Notes: generated by a model from the sequence alone, not told the origin. A stretch of 64,000 nucleotides of DNA from Cunninghamella blakesleeana (GCA_017871115.1 JAFCIZ010000004.1:62001-126000); one strand, 5' to 3'. Numbered from the stretch's first letter, positions 13,882-27,674 are shown. Translations and numbers: made by a program.

Positions 13882-16800
13882 TTAAGTAGAGGTAGTAGGT
13901 GTAGAAGGAGATGATGTGTCTTGATGGCTATTAAGCGTATTGCTTCTAGTTAAACTTTCATCATTTGGAGTTGGTATATTACTTTTAATATCAAAATCAT
14001 GCGTAGTTTCAGCGATAGATGACGCACGGGTAGACATTGGTCTAGTAGTAGAAGTATATAAAGAAGCGTTATCAGCATTGTCGTTAGAATATTGAGATTG
14101 TTCCCATTGTAAATGTAATGGTTCATGTTGATTGGTAATACGTTTCACAAATATGGTATTTCTAAAAAAAAAAAAAAAGTGTAAAAAATAGTGTAAAAAA
14201 TAGAATAAAATAAAAAGTAAAATTAGCTCACGAAAAGTATTTGAAAGTATTTCCTTTTAAAAAAACATTGAATATCAAATAGTCTATATCAACTTACAAT
14301 TTCTTTTCTGCATAAGCAGTTAAAGCCTTATCTCTTTGTTTTTCACCATATCTTGATCTAGGTAAATTATTAGGTAAAAGTATGATAACAGTATCTATTA
14401 AAAATGAATGATTTTCTACTACTGAACTAACAATCAATGGTGTTGCTGAGGTTGCAAATTCCTTGGATTTTACAGTTACCAATGCTATGATTTCTTTATC
14501 AACTTGTATCACAACACTATATATATTTTTTTTTAAAAAAAGAAATAAATTAAAGGTGTTAATCTATGTTTTTATACAACCTTATTATTTTTTCCCTTAT
14601 AAATATTCTATTTTTTATTATTATTATTTTACTTACCTTCCTCCAGCAGGAATGGCAGGATGACATCGTTCAATAGTAGCTTCTACATCACCTGGGAAAT
14701 GCATCAAACCATTTCTTTCTAAAACTTCCCATTTAGGACCCAATACATATAAACATTGACCTTCTTCTAAAGTGGGCTCCATAGGATTACCCCGTCGTTG
14801 TACATTCCAAAGGAAACCAAGATCACCAGTTCTTACATATTTAATTCTTGGATCAGCGCCTGGTAAAGAAGCTTCTAAAATACTTGCACCATTATCACTA
14901 CCACAGTTTAATAAATGATCAGCATTACAGTCAGAAGATACCCATATTTCACCAACAACATTGCTTGGGCATAATGCATGTGTTTCTGGGTTCACAATGG
15001 CCACCATTGTATTACTTGGAACAATACCTGAGTCGGTAAGTACAATGCCACGAGATTCTTCTTCAACTGGTAAAGAGCGGATAATACCACGGCGTAACCA
15101 ATATTGATCGGCTATAAGTACAATGGGTTCTACAAGCATATAGGATCTGGTTGTTATCATGGGATTTGTAAAATGGCTGTAAACTGTATTTAAAGCTTCT
15201 TTTTCAAGTCTATGTAATGTAAAGAATCTTGCCAAATGTTGATCTGTTTTTTTTTAAAATAAAATAAAATAATAATGATGATAAAGTTAGATTTAATATA
15301 TACATTTATATTAAAATAAAAATAAAATAAACTTACAAAATAGAGGACGTGGTCTTCCTTCTGTTGCTAACATAATATTTTGAACCGTAGTACGTAAATT
15401 TAATCGTCGTTGTTCATTATTTGGTCCCATACGGTTCATTGCATACTGCATTAATGGTAGAGTTACACATATATCTTTGGCTAATTAAATTAAAAATCAA
15501 TACATATGTATATATGTTGATTAGTGATCAATTGATTATTACCTTTCGATAGTTATTGTTACTATTATATTTTTCATTTTATTATTTTTACCTTTGTATC
15601 GTTGAATCATTTCAAAGAAAGAGAAAGGATTTAAATAATATTCTTCAGTCGGAACCATGACCGTAATACAACCAATATAAACACCGCAAAAAGTGCTATG
15701 TAAAAGTCCAATACTATCACATGCACCAAGACCTGTTGCTACTATACCACGTTGAGATTTTAATTGGCAAGTTGTTTTTTGTACTCTACATTGATTGATA
15801 ATAGTTTCATGTCTTAAAGCTGTATAATATCGTTTTCCATTTGTAGATACTTGAGAAATAATTAAAGGAGAAATCGAATATTCCCCAATTAGCCACTCAG
15901 GTCGGAAACTAATGCCACTTTCTTTCCCTAATAGTTTATGATGTTTAGATGCTTTATTAATATTGGTGTACTCTGGTAATTTATATCCTTTAAAAGTGCT
16001 GGTAAGTAATTGACGCATAGGTGGATTGACGGGTTTATTTTTAAGTATGTTTTCGGAATGATTGTTCACAATCACATATGTTACATTTAAATCTCGCGCA
16101 GTTGTTAAAATAGCTTCTACATCATCTTTAATTCTTTGAACTTGTTGTTGTTGAGGATCAGGAACTTCCATAGGGATAGGCGTCACACCAATAGCTAAAC
16201 ATGCATATATAGCTAAAATCCAATCTACACTAAATGGAATGACTAAAAGTGCTTTATGTCCACGTTTAAATCCACGTTTATTGAGATAAGTTGCAACAGA
16301 TGCAATTGTATAGTTGATTTTACGCCAAGAATAAGGTTTAGTTTCGACTGAGCCAGATCCATTATGTGAAAGTCCAACAAAAGCTGTTTCTTCTGGGTGA
16401 ACTGCTGTTCGCCATTGCAATATATCAATAATATTGGTGAATTTTGAAAGATCATATTCAGTTCGTTCATCGATAACACTTCTAATTGTCTCCATCCCTG
16501 TATGTTGTTGTTGCTGAAATGGAATGATCACGCGCTGCCTCAAAGCACGCTCATATGTTATACCTGAATGCCATACTGATACTACAGATTCATCATTACT
16601 AGCCACATTAAATATTGTTCTATCCACATCCATCCGTAATGACCTTATTGTTAATTGGCCATTTAAAAAGGAGCGTTTTGTCATCAATGAGTGAATTTGT
16701 CTTCGTCCATGTTTAAGCTGCCTTGGTAATCCATTGACAGCAACTACAAAAATGGCAAAAGGTCGTAAACCATGAAGTTCTAATAAACTTTCTTCGATTT

Positions 16801-17474
16801 CTAATGTTAAAGCTGGCAGTTCAGTCCTTGGTGCATTTGATTCACAAGCTACAATTGGTAAATGCTGATCATTAATTGTAATATCAAATACAGTACTATG
16901 AATATGATTTTTTTTTAAAAAAAGAAAAAAGTAATAGTAATGTTAATATCGTTATTCTTTTTTATCTTTTCTTTTTCTTTTTTTAATAAATTAATAAAAT
17001 AAAATTATTACTTACCATTTGTCATTCTTTACTCTAGTTTCAATAGTATCGATTATATCCGTCGCAAAAAATATCTCTTCACTACCATGAACATCTCCAA
17101 AACGTTGCTGTCTTATACGATCTTCATAATTTCCAAAAGTAACTAAACGACCACCTATAAGAGTACCAACAAGACCCGTTCTAAGGAATTCTTGATTATA
17201 AATTTCTGGGTACATTGTATCGGGAGGAATTATAGTAGGTTTAGCATGGAATATAGCTTCACTGTGTCTAGGTAGAGACCAAAAGCCACCAGAAATAGAA
17301 GGCGCATCAATCCATACTTCACCAAGTGTATCAGGTGGACATAATGTTGTTGTGTCAGGATCAACTATTGCCACCGTTGCTAGATAAATAATAATTATAA
17401 AAATAAAAATAAATTATGTTATTACTACTATTGTTTTATTTTATTTTTAATATTGATTATTATCGCCATTATAT

Positions 17475-17530
<56 letters not shown>

Positions 17531-20500
17531 CCATCAGGAATGACAAATCCAAAAGAACTAACCAGAGTTTCATGGGAATCAGTACGAGCAGTACGAGCAC
17601 CTTCACCAGCAGCAACCAACACTACTTTATTGCTTTTTAGAGCTTCAGCGTCTAATAAACATTCCCAAATATCGTTTGAATTTCCTTCTGCAAATACGGA
17701 TCGATGATCTTGATCCTGCCCAAATGTTTCTAACTGTGCTGGTCCTAAATTATCACGAAAACTGAGAATCATACCACCATGCTCGGGTAGAGAGAGGATT
17801 GGACATACTACTTTCATAGGATTATCATTATTTCCTAAAGGCCGTAATAATTTTTCTGCAATAAAATTGTTTAAATCTGGTTTCGATATACTGCTATCAA
17901 TGAAGAGATAACGCAAAGATGATAAATCCGGTGCCACTTTTTTACTATGGTTGCGTACTTCTTTAGCATTATTTTGATAATATTGAGTTATGTTATTTAA
18001 TGCTGGGTAATCCGCTAGTGCAATGGTTGCTGAGTGTGATTATAAAACATAGATTTATAAAATAATAAAGCAAAAGTTAGAAACATAACCAATCAATAAA
18101 TTTATATTAGTTATTAAGTATTATATTAACATAGGCTAATTAATTACCTTTATATTTTGATATAACATATATCCATGTAGCAGGAGTGTCAACAATACTA
18201 CCAGAAGTAAAAACGGTATGATTTCCTGAATAAACTGAGCATAAAACCGATAATACCAATCCAACTTGTTGACGAGGTTCTAAATAAGTGACTACAGTAT
18301 CGAATCCACTATATTGTTGTCTTTTAGGCTGTACATCTAATGTTTGATCACTTTGATTGATGGAAACTGTCGTATCTGTAATACCAGCCTTATACATTCT
18401 ACCTTCTTCCATAATAGAGTGATGAGTTACTATGACACCTTTCAATTCACCATTAACGGCCTTTGCATATTCAATATAAGCTAATTCTACTGACTTAATT
18501 GAAGCATATTCTTTTACTTTTTTAGATGGATACCATGTACCAAAACTATCTGTTTTCCACCAATCAATATTAGCAGGGAAATCCAGTGATCTTGTTTGGA
18601 TATCTTTAATAAAAGCACGATGATTAAATTCAGTTGTTAAAATTAGATTAGCGTTAGTTAAGTTCAATATAAAAGACAGTTCAGATAAATCATCAGCAGC
18701 ATTGATAGGAATAGCTACCACACCAGCTAAGAAGCAACCAAACAGAGCAACAATAAATTCCAAGACTTCTGATTTTCTGTAAATTAACGCTACACGATCA
18801 CCCGATTGTATGCCAGATTTTTTATCCCGAAATTGAACAGCGATTTTTTCTGCCCTTGCATTTAATTTTTCCCATGAAAGACTAGCTGGTTCTTTTCCTT
18901 TTGAATCTAATACAGTAAAAGCTGAAGCAAGCCTATGATTATCACTCGTTGCGCGATAACGTAAAATAGCTGCAATATTTTGAAACTCTTCAAGATTATG
19001 TTGTTGTTGTCCATTACCATCATCCATTACTGAGAAAGGTATAGTTCGAGATTGTAAAGGCCGCATTTGACGCCCCGCTAAATCTGCTAATAACATCTGT
19101 TCATGTGGATCATCTAACCTTAATAATGATATAGGTGCCGGTTCGATTGCCTTAAATGAAGTTGCCATATAACTATCACCATATCTACTTCTTCCACGAT
19201 TCATATATTCAGTACGTCTTATATTTGATATAGGTGTTGGCAATGTTTTTCTAGTTGTTGATGATGACATAATGGAAGGTGCTCTACCTGTGTTATTTGA
19301 TCTCCAACCACTCATTGATGCAGTTTCTATATTAATACGAAATAGAGTATAATAAAGTAAAATAAAATTTTAAATTTAAATTAATTTGCCAATATATATT
19401 TAATATATTATTTTTTTAATAATATAATTTTTTTCTTTTTTTTAAAAAAATAAAATAAAATAACCTACCCCAATCAATATCTGAACGTCTTGTTCCATTA
19501 GGCGATATAGGTTCAGTTGGTTGGTCAGTATATTCAGAACTTTGACGAATTATTTGAGATCTATCGTGAGATAAAGTAGAAGAATCCATAGAAGCAGTAC
19601 GAGAATGATGGGAAGGTGAAGCCGGTCTTATATGATTACTAGGTACATTTTGAGTAGTAGCATGTTGAGGTGGTGTAGGACGATAATATGGAGGTCTAGG
19701 GTGAGGTACATTACTATACATAGAATTAGAATTAGGAGGAGGAGGAGGAGGACCAGAAGTAGGTCTGCCTACAGAAGAATAAGGTGGTTGTGGTCGATAC
19801 ATTGGGTTAACATTACCATTGATATGATGGGGTAAAGGTGGACGTTGTAAGGGATAATTATGTCCAGGTGGTGGAGGTGGTGGAGCACCATACTGCGGTC
19901 TATTCATCATACGTGGATCAAAGGGTCTTGGTCTAACAGGTACACCATACGGTTGATTCCATTGTTGTGGCTGTTGAGGTTGAGATTGGGAAGAGTAAGG
20001 TCTATAGTTAGTTTGTGGCTGTGCTGAGGTCCATTGTGGTATTGGTTGCTGATGTTGTTGTCTTGGCGATTGATTTGCAATAGGTATTTGCTGTTGTTGT
20101 TGTTGCTGTTGTAAAAAGTGTTGTTGTTGTTGTTGTTCCTGAATTTGTTGGTGATTGTTTTCCATAAAAGTTTCAGGTGATGTAGAACGTGGTGGTGAAT
20201 GCGTAGGTGAAGGTAGGAAATCTAAAAAATCAACAGTATCAGCAGCTGAAGGCTCAGGCCCAAGGTCAATATTATCTTCATTATTTTCATTATAATTATC
20301 TTCTTCATCGTCATCCACAGCTAAAGGACGTGGTGGTTGATGGTAATACTCTCCTTCAGTAGGGCGGTAAGTACGTGTTACAATTACTGGTTGTTTTTCA
20401 TTTTCTTGATTTTGTTCTTCTGTTGTGTTTGTATTTAGCTGATCAAGATAAGGTTTCAAAAGTGCGTTTTTTTTCTTATCATATCCTTTTTGTGTAATGT

Positions 20501-20579
20501 CACCATCTTCTAGTTCTTGATCAAGGAGACGGATTTCTTCTTGGAGATCTGCTGGGAGATCATCAAGTAAGTCCCGCAT
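13882..20579 (-). CDS. DIP2: DIP2 protein (disco-interacting protein 2; DMAP1-binding plus two FAAL-like domains)
   Basis: Homologue of animal DIP2 and yeast Cmr2, which control a minor pool of diacylglycerols at membranes. Nine exons, 20579-19469, 19326-18148, 18029-17532, 17379-17016, 16895-15592, 15480-15337, 15243-14637, 14516-14298 and 14161-13882, join in frame to about 1,901 residues. The N-terminus is a DMAP1-binding domain (DLPADLQEEIRLLDQELEDG, then GDITQKGYDKKK). A long Pro/Gln/Ser-rich linker follows (residues about 130-360). Then come two tandem fatty-acyl-AMP-ligase-like adenylation domains. The first, about residues 480-1000, contains NARAEKIAVQFRDKKSGIQS and a SGDRVALIYR block. 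The second, about 1130-1850, contains an RGHKALLVIPFSVDWILAIYA block and a RTGDLGFLW motif. The last 90 residues are Ser/Thr-rich. The intron at 17380-17531 holds a long (TA)n. The gene is intact throughout. Confidence 0.92.
17479..17528. repeat. (TA)n microsatellite in a DIP2 intron
   Basis: About 25 uninterrupted TA units immediately inside the donor end of the intron between DIP2 exons 3 and 4 (minus-strand sense). Likely length-polymorphic. Confidence 0.9.
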
Positions 20580-21366
20580 GAATATTCAAGGTATGATAAA
20601 TATATAAAGAATGATACTGGTTAAAAGGTGATGTAAATATCCCCAACAAGAAATAAATGGTAATATAATTTTTTTTTATGTAAAAAAAAAAAAAAAAATA
20701 ATAGCGAAAAGTATTAAAAAGAAGAAAAAGAGGTGAATTTAAAAAAATTATTTTTCACAATATAAAAAATAAAATTTGTCCGGCCAGTCAAACCCGGACA
20801 ATGAAATTTATAACCTTTTTCAGCAAATAAAATTTTATAAAAAAAGCAATTAAATGAAATTTATATATATACATCATCTTTTTCTTTTTCATTTCTATTT
20901 ATTTTATTTTTATTTTACTTGTATATATTGTATATTTAAGACTTTTAAATTATAATCAATAAAAATTATCTATCTCTATTCATTTTAAATACTATTTAAA
21001 TAGGAAATTATTTTGCTCCTGTTACTGTTTTTATATATATAAAATAAAGTATGTATTGTAATTACATATATATAAATATATATATATATTCTTTAAACTT
21101 TGTGCAATATAAAAAAAGAAGTTTTTTTTTATTTAAATTGCTATTTTTTTAACCCCTCTCTTCCTTAAAAAAAATAATTTTTAATATGCCTACATATAAA
21201 AATTTCCAAAAATTTATTTTAAAAATGTCAAACTCCGCTAATTTTTTTTCTTTCCTTTTCTCTTTTTTTTCCTCCCCTTTATTTATTATTCTTTCTTAAT
21301 CATTAAAGCATTTATTTATATAAATATATATAAAAGTAGTTTATTTATTAAAATATAATATAAACT
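20580..21366. promoter_or_regulatory. divergent promoter region DIP2 / ZRG17-like
   Basis: About 790 bases between divergent start codons. It holds A/T homopolymers at 20668-20700, one less AT-rich patch at 20777-20802 (TGTCCGGCCAGTCAAACCCG) and a pyrimidine-rich tract at 21240-21300 just upstream of the ZRG17 start, resembling fungal promoter CT-tracts. No known site is asserted. Confidence 0.4.
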
Positions 21367-23493
21367 ATGCAATCTACAAGAAGGGTTAATAATAAGCGCC
21401 AACCCATAGGGATTACCTCTTTACCTTTGACAACGGAAACAAATACTTCCCTTGGTACAAAAGGGGTAGATGTGCAAACTTCAGCTCCTCTTTATCATTC
21501 TCATCCTTCATCTATTCAAAATAATGAACAATCACAGGCCAGCTTCAGTAATAATTTCACAACAGCTGTAAATGAAACACCTTCTCAAGTAAATTAAATA
21601 AATAACATTAATAATAATATTAGTAATAACAATAACGCGCTGCTCTGTTCTTTTTATATAAAGATATTTATTTACTTATATTATTTTATTTATTTTACTT
21701 AGTCTGTATATGTTAACAATGAATCTACCACTTATTCTACTACATCTAATCCTAACAATACCTATAATACACCAAATTATGATAACCACCATATAGAGCA
21801 TAATAATCAAAATAATATGAACATAAACTCTGAAGTCTATCGTACAGATAATAACTACCTTTATCAGCAGCAACAGCAGCATGTAGATCATAATCATAAT
21901 AATCACAATCATAATCATAGTCATAGCCATAGCCATACCGAAGAATATAAGCACCAAGTTAATAACAATTTTGAACATTCTCAGCATAATGATAGTATAA
22001 ACAACCATCATCATCATCATCACCATGCTCACGACCACCAAATTCATGAAAAACACGGCCATCACCATGATCATCATTCTCACGACCATCATCACCACCA
22101 TGCTCACGAAAATCACCATCATGCTCATGATAGCCATCATCACCATGACCATAACCATGGCCATAGTCATGAACATCACCATGATCATCACGATCACCAT
22201 CATCACGGCCATGACGATCATCATCACCATCATCATCATACATACCCAACTGTATTTACTCCATCACTTCCATCATGGTCTGAATTATTTTCCACTTTAT
22301 TACCTGCTCAAAAAACAATATTTACTTGGTTTGTATTACATATGTCTATCGGTGTTTGGGTATATTGCCTTGGTATTTCCAATGGTAGTCTTGCTGCTGT
22401 AGGATTTGCTTATCTTGTCATCTTTGATGCCTTGGGTGTACTTAATTCTTTTGTTTCAAGTGTTATCAGAACAAGTCATGCATATAGTATTTCAAATAGT
22501 AAACGTCCTTTTGGGTAAGTATTTCTATTTTTTTTTTTATTTATTTATTAAAATAAACGGAAATTGACATAAAACGGATTATTTTAAAATTAATATATAT
22601 CCATTTCAAATATATTTATGAAATAGCGCTCATCGATATGAAATTATTTTTTCTATGGCCACTGCTGTTTATTTGTTATACGCCACTATGCATAATACTA
22701 AAGAATCATTAGAACACTTTTTATTAGAAGGTCATCATGGTGGAGATCATCACGAAGAAACATCATTTGGGTTTGGTATGATATTATCTTTGATTATTGC
22801 TGTTGGTACTTGTTGTCTTTCAAGCATTGCACTTAGAAATCATGAAAACTTTGTTCAATGTAAGCAGTACTATTTATTTATTCTATTCTATTTTATTTTA
22901 TTTTATCTATGGACAACTTACTATTGTTATTTTCATTTGCTACTACTATTATAGTTTTAAGACGAACACCTCCAACTGTTCATGGTTTTTCATACAATGT
23001 AATTAATCGGGCAAGAGGTAATCCTATTAATGTGGTCTTGTCCAATGTATATTCCTTCTCAATTGCCATGTGTGGAACGATTGTATTATTGGCAAATATG
23101 TTTGGATTAATCTCATCAATGGATAAACTTATAGCACTTGGAGAATCCCTTGTTATGTTTTATTTAGGTTATCCAACAGCAAAGGCCTTAGCAAATGTAT
23201 TACTTCAAACAACACCAAACTCTGTACGTAATGGCGTTGAAAATCGACTTCGGGAAATTAGACAAAATCCAAACATTATATCTATAGAACGCGTTCATTT
23301 TTGGCAAAACACTTACGGAAAATGTGTTGGGACTTTAGAAGTACATATTCGACCTGATGCTGATGATCAAGCCATTTTACAATATGTTTATCAAAAGTTA
23401 GAAGGTTTAACAACTAGTAGTAGTAACTCTGGGGATAACTACAGTGATAATAACCAACGTAGTGAATTGACTGTTAGTGTTATTAAAAATTAG
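21367..23493 (+). CDS. ZRG17: Zrg17-like cation-diffusion-facilitator zinc transporter subunit
   Basis: Member of the CDF family; in yeasts Zrg17 pairs with Msc2/Cis4 to load zinc into the ER/Golgi. Four exons, 21367-21588, 21703-22514, 22627-22859 and 22955-23493, give 601 residues. Residues about 134-255 form a very His-rich segment in which His is the commonest residue, followed by TM helices starting near residue 265. The transmembrane part has the Zrg17-type blocks YLVIFDALGVLNSF and FGAHRYEIIFSMATAVYLLY. A cytosolic ferredoxin-like domain ends the protein (IERVHFWQNTYGKCVGTLEV). The usual CDF metal-site HxxxD pair in TM2/TM5 is not obvious, as expected for Zrg17, which acts as a heteromeric partner. 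An MSC2-type partner is not in this window. Confidence 0.85.
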
Positions 23494-23985
23494 AGGATGG
23501 AATGAAAAAAAATAAAAATTAAGCGACTAGTTTATTATTTAGATAAATAATAATTTATATTATATTATATTTTCTTTTTTTATACATGCGTTTTTCTTAA
23601 AAAAACGAGAACTTAAAAACACACATTATTTATATTTTGTATTACTTATTTTTATCTTTCAAAATAATAATAATAATAATAAAAGCAAAATCATTAAAGT
23701 GAAAATATATCACAAAAACAGACATATATGATTGAGTGCATTCAAATATAATATTAATGTATGAACAAAGAAAAAAAATTAATATTATTCTTTATATATT
23801 GATGTCACTTAAATATCAATATATAAAAAAATGGTGGGCCATTACCTTATTCGGATTTTACTTCTCGGCAAATCATGCTTCATACTCCGCATTTTTTTTA
23901 TTTTCTATTTTATTTTTTTTCTTCCTCTGTTTTCTTTTTCTCTCTTTTTCTTCTTTTCTCCCATTCCATTCCATTTTTTTTATTT
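23494..23985. other. intergenic, ZRG17-like 3' end to Bem46 start
   Basis: About 490 bases between tandem genes. It is AT-rich, with an AAT run at 23662-23682 and a long T/C-rich tract at 23885-23980 that ends just before the Bem46 start, which looks like a promoter/5'UTR pyrimidine tract. Confidence 0.5.
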
Positions 23986-25802
23986 ATGACAAATTATATG
24001 TTTAGAATAAGTTTGCCTCCTTGGCTTTCTTATGTTTTATCTATTACAGGCATTGCAAGTGTTGCTGGTGCTATTCTTTTATATATATATCAATGTGAAC
24101 TCATATATCCTAGTAGTTTTCCTGAAGGATCAAGAACTGAGGTTTGTATACTATTTATATACATATATATATATATAAATATATAAATATATGTTTATAT
24201 TTGTGGCTATTTTAAATATATATATAATATATATTAGATTTATGTTTATTTGTATTTTTCATTTAAAAATTATTATTATTATTATTTGTTTAGGTTGCTA
24301 AACCTTCTGACTTTGGAATGAAATACTCTGAAGAAACCTTGACTACTAAAGATAAGATTAAACTGCGATGTTATATAATAACTCTTGAAGATGATGCACT
24401 AGCTAAACAAGCACCTACTATCCTGTATTTTCATGTGAGTACACATACACACACACATACACACACACACATACACACACACACACACACATATATATAT
24501 AAATAATTATAATATATATCAAAACTAACTCTAATCCTACTCCCCTTTTTTTACAAATTTATCTAAAATAAAATAAAACTCAGGCCAATGCGGGAAACAT
24601 GGTAAGTTCGTAGAGGAAGTAATGAATGTGTTGATATAGTAGATGAAAATAGATCAAAAAGTAATTTATAAAATGATATTGATATTAATACATATGAATA
24701 CTTTTTTTATATATTTTATATGTCATAGGGCCATCGATTACCTATTTCAAGAATTTTCAACCAAAAATTAAAGACCAATGTGGTGATGCTCTCATATAGG
24801 GGGTAAGTGCATGATACCAGTTAATAGCTTGCTTATTTATTTTGTTTTTTTATTTTATTTTATTAATCATCATTATCATTATTATCTTTTAACATTATAT
24901 TTATATTTATTTACAAATAGATATGGATTTAGCGAAGGAAAACCTAATGAAAAAGGATTACAAATTGATTCTCAGGCAAATAAAATAAAATAAAAATAAA
25001 AAGAGTATATGAAAAATAAATTAGATATTAATTCTAAATGAATTAATATACATATATATTACTTTATATAGACTTTTCTTGACTATGTTAAGGAACATCC
25101 TATACTTAAAGATACTAAATTAATTGCTTATGGTCAATCTATTGGCGGTGCTGTTGCTATTGATCTTGTATCAAGAAATGAAAATTCTTTCTCTGGTTTA
25201 ATGATTGAAAATACCTTTTTAAGTATTGTAAGTGGATTCACATGAATATATATATAATTTATGAAGTTCATATAAAAAATACAATCTAATTTTAAACATA
25301 TATTTTTTATATTTGATAATAGCCCAAATTGATACCAAGTGTTTTTCCAATGTTAAAATATTTTACAGTACTTTGTCATCAACAATGGCCATCAGAAATC
25401 AATATACAACGTATTGTCAAAACACCCGTCTTATTTTTATCTGGTTCCAAAGACGAATTAATCCCACCTTCTCACATGGCTAAACTTTTTGAACTCTGTG
25501 GTTCTCGTGAAGATAAAAATATGGTTGAATTTCCTGAAGGAACTCATAATGATACTTGTACTCAGCCAAATTATTTTGCTGCTATACGTGAGTTCTTAGA
25601 AACCAAGATACTTAAAAATGAAATATCTCATGATACTACAGTAACATCGACTTCTACCAAATCAAACCCTAATACCAATAATAGCGAAGAAAATGTACAA
25701 TACCCAAAAGAAGGATATCAATATGTGTATGAAGTATCGGATGAAGCTGGTATGGCTCAAAGCTTTAGCTATGAAGAAGTAGAATTAGAAGAAGAAGAAT
25801 AA
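23986..25802 (+). CDS. bem46: Bem46/ABHD13-type alpha/beta hydrolase
   Basis: Membrane-anchored serine hydrolase of the Bem46/ABHD13 group, in fungi linked to polarity and the ER/plasma membrane; substrate unknown. Seven exons, 23986-24141, 24294-24434, 24584-24601 (18 bases), 24729-24802, 24921-24975, 25072-25227 and 25323-25802, give 359 residues. An N-terminal hydrophobic anchor covers about residues 10-35. The oxyanion-hole motif FHANAGNMGHRLP is built across the microexon. The nucleophile elbow GQSIGGA is at about 25135-25152, the acid lies in SGSKDELIPPSH, and the catalytic His is in EGTHNDT. The C-terminal 55 residues are an acidic extension. The fifth intron (24976-25071) starts with GC rather than GT. 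All catalytic residues are present. Confidence 0.9.
24437..24492. repeat. (AC)n-rich microsatellite in a Bem46 intron
   Basis: A run of CA dinucleotides with occasional TA interruptions starts immediately after the 5' splice site GTGAGT of intron 2 and passes into (TA)n. Confidence 0.9.
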
Positions 25803-26703
25803 AATGTAATTTATTTATTTTTCTTTTTTTTTTAAAAAAAAAAAATCAAAATAATAATATTTATCATTATAATACAACCACCCATAATAAATTTATTTCT
25901 TTTTGTCTTTTTACATTTATAATTTTTACAACGCTGTATTAAATAATAAGAATGTAATAATAAAGTAATATGTGATTATGATTATTTTATTTATTTTAAT
26001 TTTTTTTAAAAAAAAAACGAATGTTAATTTATAATCTAAAAAGTACAGAAAAAAAGCATTCGTTATCACAAACAAAATGATGGCAGCCAAAAAAAAGATG
26101 TACCATATGATTATTTGCATCCTATAATAAGGAACTCATTATTTTTATTATTTTATATATCTATATATCTATATATTTCCGTGTAATAACTTAATTTAAA
26201 ATAGATATATTTGCACATATATTATTTTATATTTCCTGACAGCAATTTTTTTTAATTCTCAGTAATTGATCTTTCTTTTATACTAAAATTATTATTTTAT
26301 TATATATACTGCTGTATATTAAGACTAATCTACAATGCTATTTTGTTTAAAATTAATAATATATATTTATATATCGATTTGATTACGATTTTTTGCTTGT
26401 GATTGCTTTTTCTAATAGCTGATGATATTTATTGTACTATTTATTCCTTGTAATAGCTATTAATGATTATGTTTTTGGTTTTTTATGATTTCTTGCTCTT
26501 TGCTAACCTTGTTAATTGCTAGTGATGTCATTTTATAATTTGCTTTGGCTGCTTTTTATAATTCCTTATGGTGGTTATTTATTATATATTCCTGGAGTTG
26601 TTCTTTTATTATTCTTGGTAACTATTTCACTTATGGTAAGTGAATATTTATTATTATTATTATTATTTTATTGCAACATTAACAATGCATATTATAGTAT
26701 TAT

Positions 26704-26742
<39 letters not shown>

Positions 26743-27674
26743 GTTTTAAAAAATACAAAATCGGTTGAATGTCTTTATTACTGTTATTTCACTCATTCGT
26801 CTTATTTCTTTCTTTATTGCTCAATGATAATGTTTTAGATTTAAACAGTACTTTCTACATTACTTTGGATCTATGCAAAGCTTTCTGTGTTCAACACAAC
26901 TTTTTGATTTTAACGAGATATAATAGGAAAAAAAGAGATGAAGAATTATTTTTTTTAATAACTATTCACACTGCTGTGTTTTCATAGTGTTGAGTCGAAA
27001 TTTCTAATTAATATTTTCACTTTTTTTTATCTTTGCGTAAAACTTTTAACCCATAAAATAAAAAAAAAGAAATATATACAAGATATATTTTTACTTGTTC
27101 GATGAAATGAATAATAAACTATTTCAAAATAAAGTGAGCAAGGAAATATATACTTACTTGCTCCTTTTAACTTATGTATATATATATTATATAATTCACG
27201 TAACATGTATGAAGAAAAATTTGAAAAAAAAGGTGGTCAGAATTGTGGATTCTAATTAACTGGGAAAATTTTTGAGGTTATGACATCTCTTTTTTCTTTT
27301 CCTTCACAGCGTTTTAGTACGATTATTCATAATAAATGACAAATACTCAAACATTCAATTCATTCGAAAAAATGACTATTATAAAAATTTGCTTTATTAT
27401 TTTTCAAAAATATAACTATGAAGACATATAGTGTCTTATTTTATATTTAATTTTTATCATAATTATCCAATAAAAAAAGTATATTATAATAATTCAAAAA
27501 GTTAGCTTGAAATCATATATCGGTATATATTAATATTATTTTATTTCATTTTATAGCTATAATTATTGCTTTTTTTTTTTTTTAAGATAATAATAATAAT
27601 GATAATAATACTAAATACAAACTAAATTTCCAAGAAAAATAAAAACATAGAATTATATAGATGCATATAATAAA
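25803..27674. other. 1.9 kb convergent intergenic region, Bem46 / trehalase
   Basis: No gene is supported. Short open frames at 26516-26749 and 26769-26987 are composed of hydrophobic, T-rich codons with no recognisable domain. The stretch 26390-26670 is T- and G-rich with little A or C and partly resembles 47050-47300. A (TA)n lies at 26711-26741. The rest is AT-rich 3' flanking DNA of the two converging genes. Confidence 0.5.

Noticed and set aside
21676..22239. Met/Val-rich minus-strand frame of 187 codons
   Set aside because: It is the antisense shadow of the CAT/CAC codons that encode the His-rich segment of the Zrg17-like protein.
26516..26987. Two hydrophobic plus-strand frames between Bem46 and trehalase
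   Set aside because: T-rich DNA gives Leu/Phe/Tyr-rich frames by chance; no domain, no splice structure and no conserved motif was seen.
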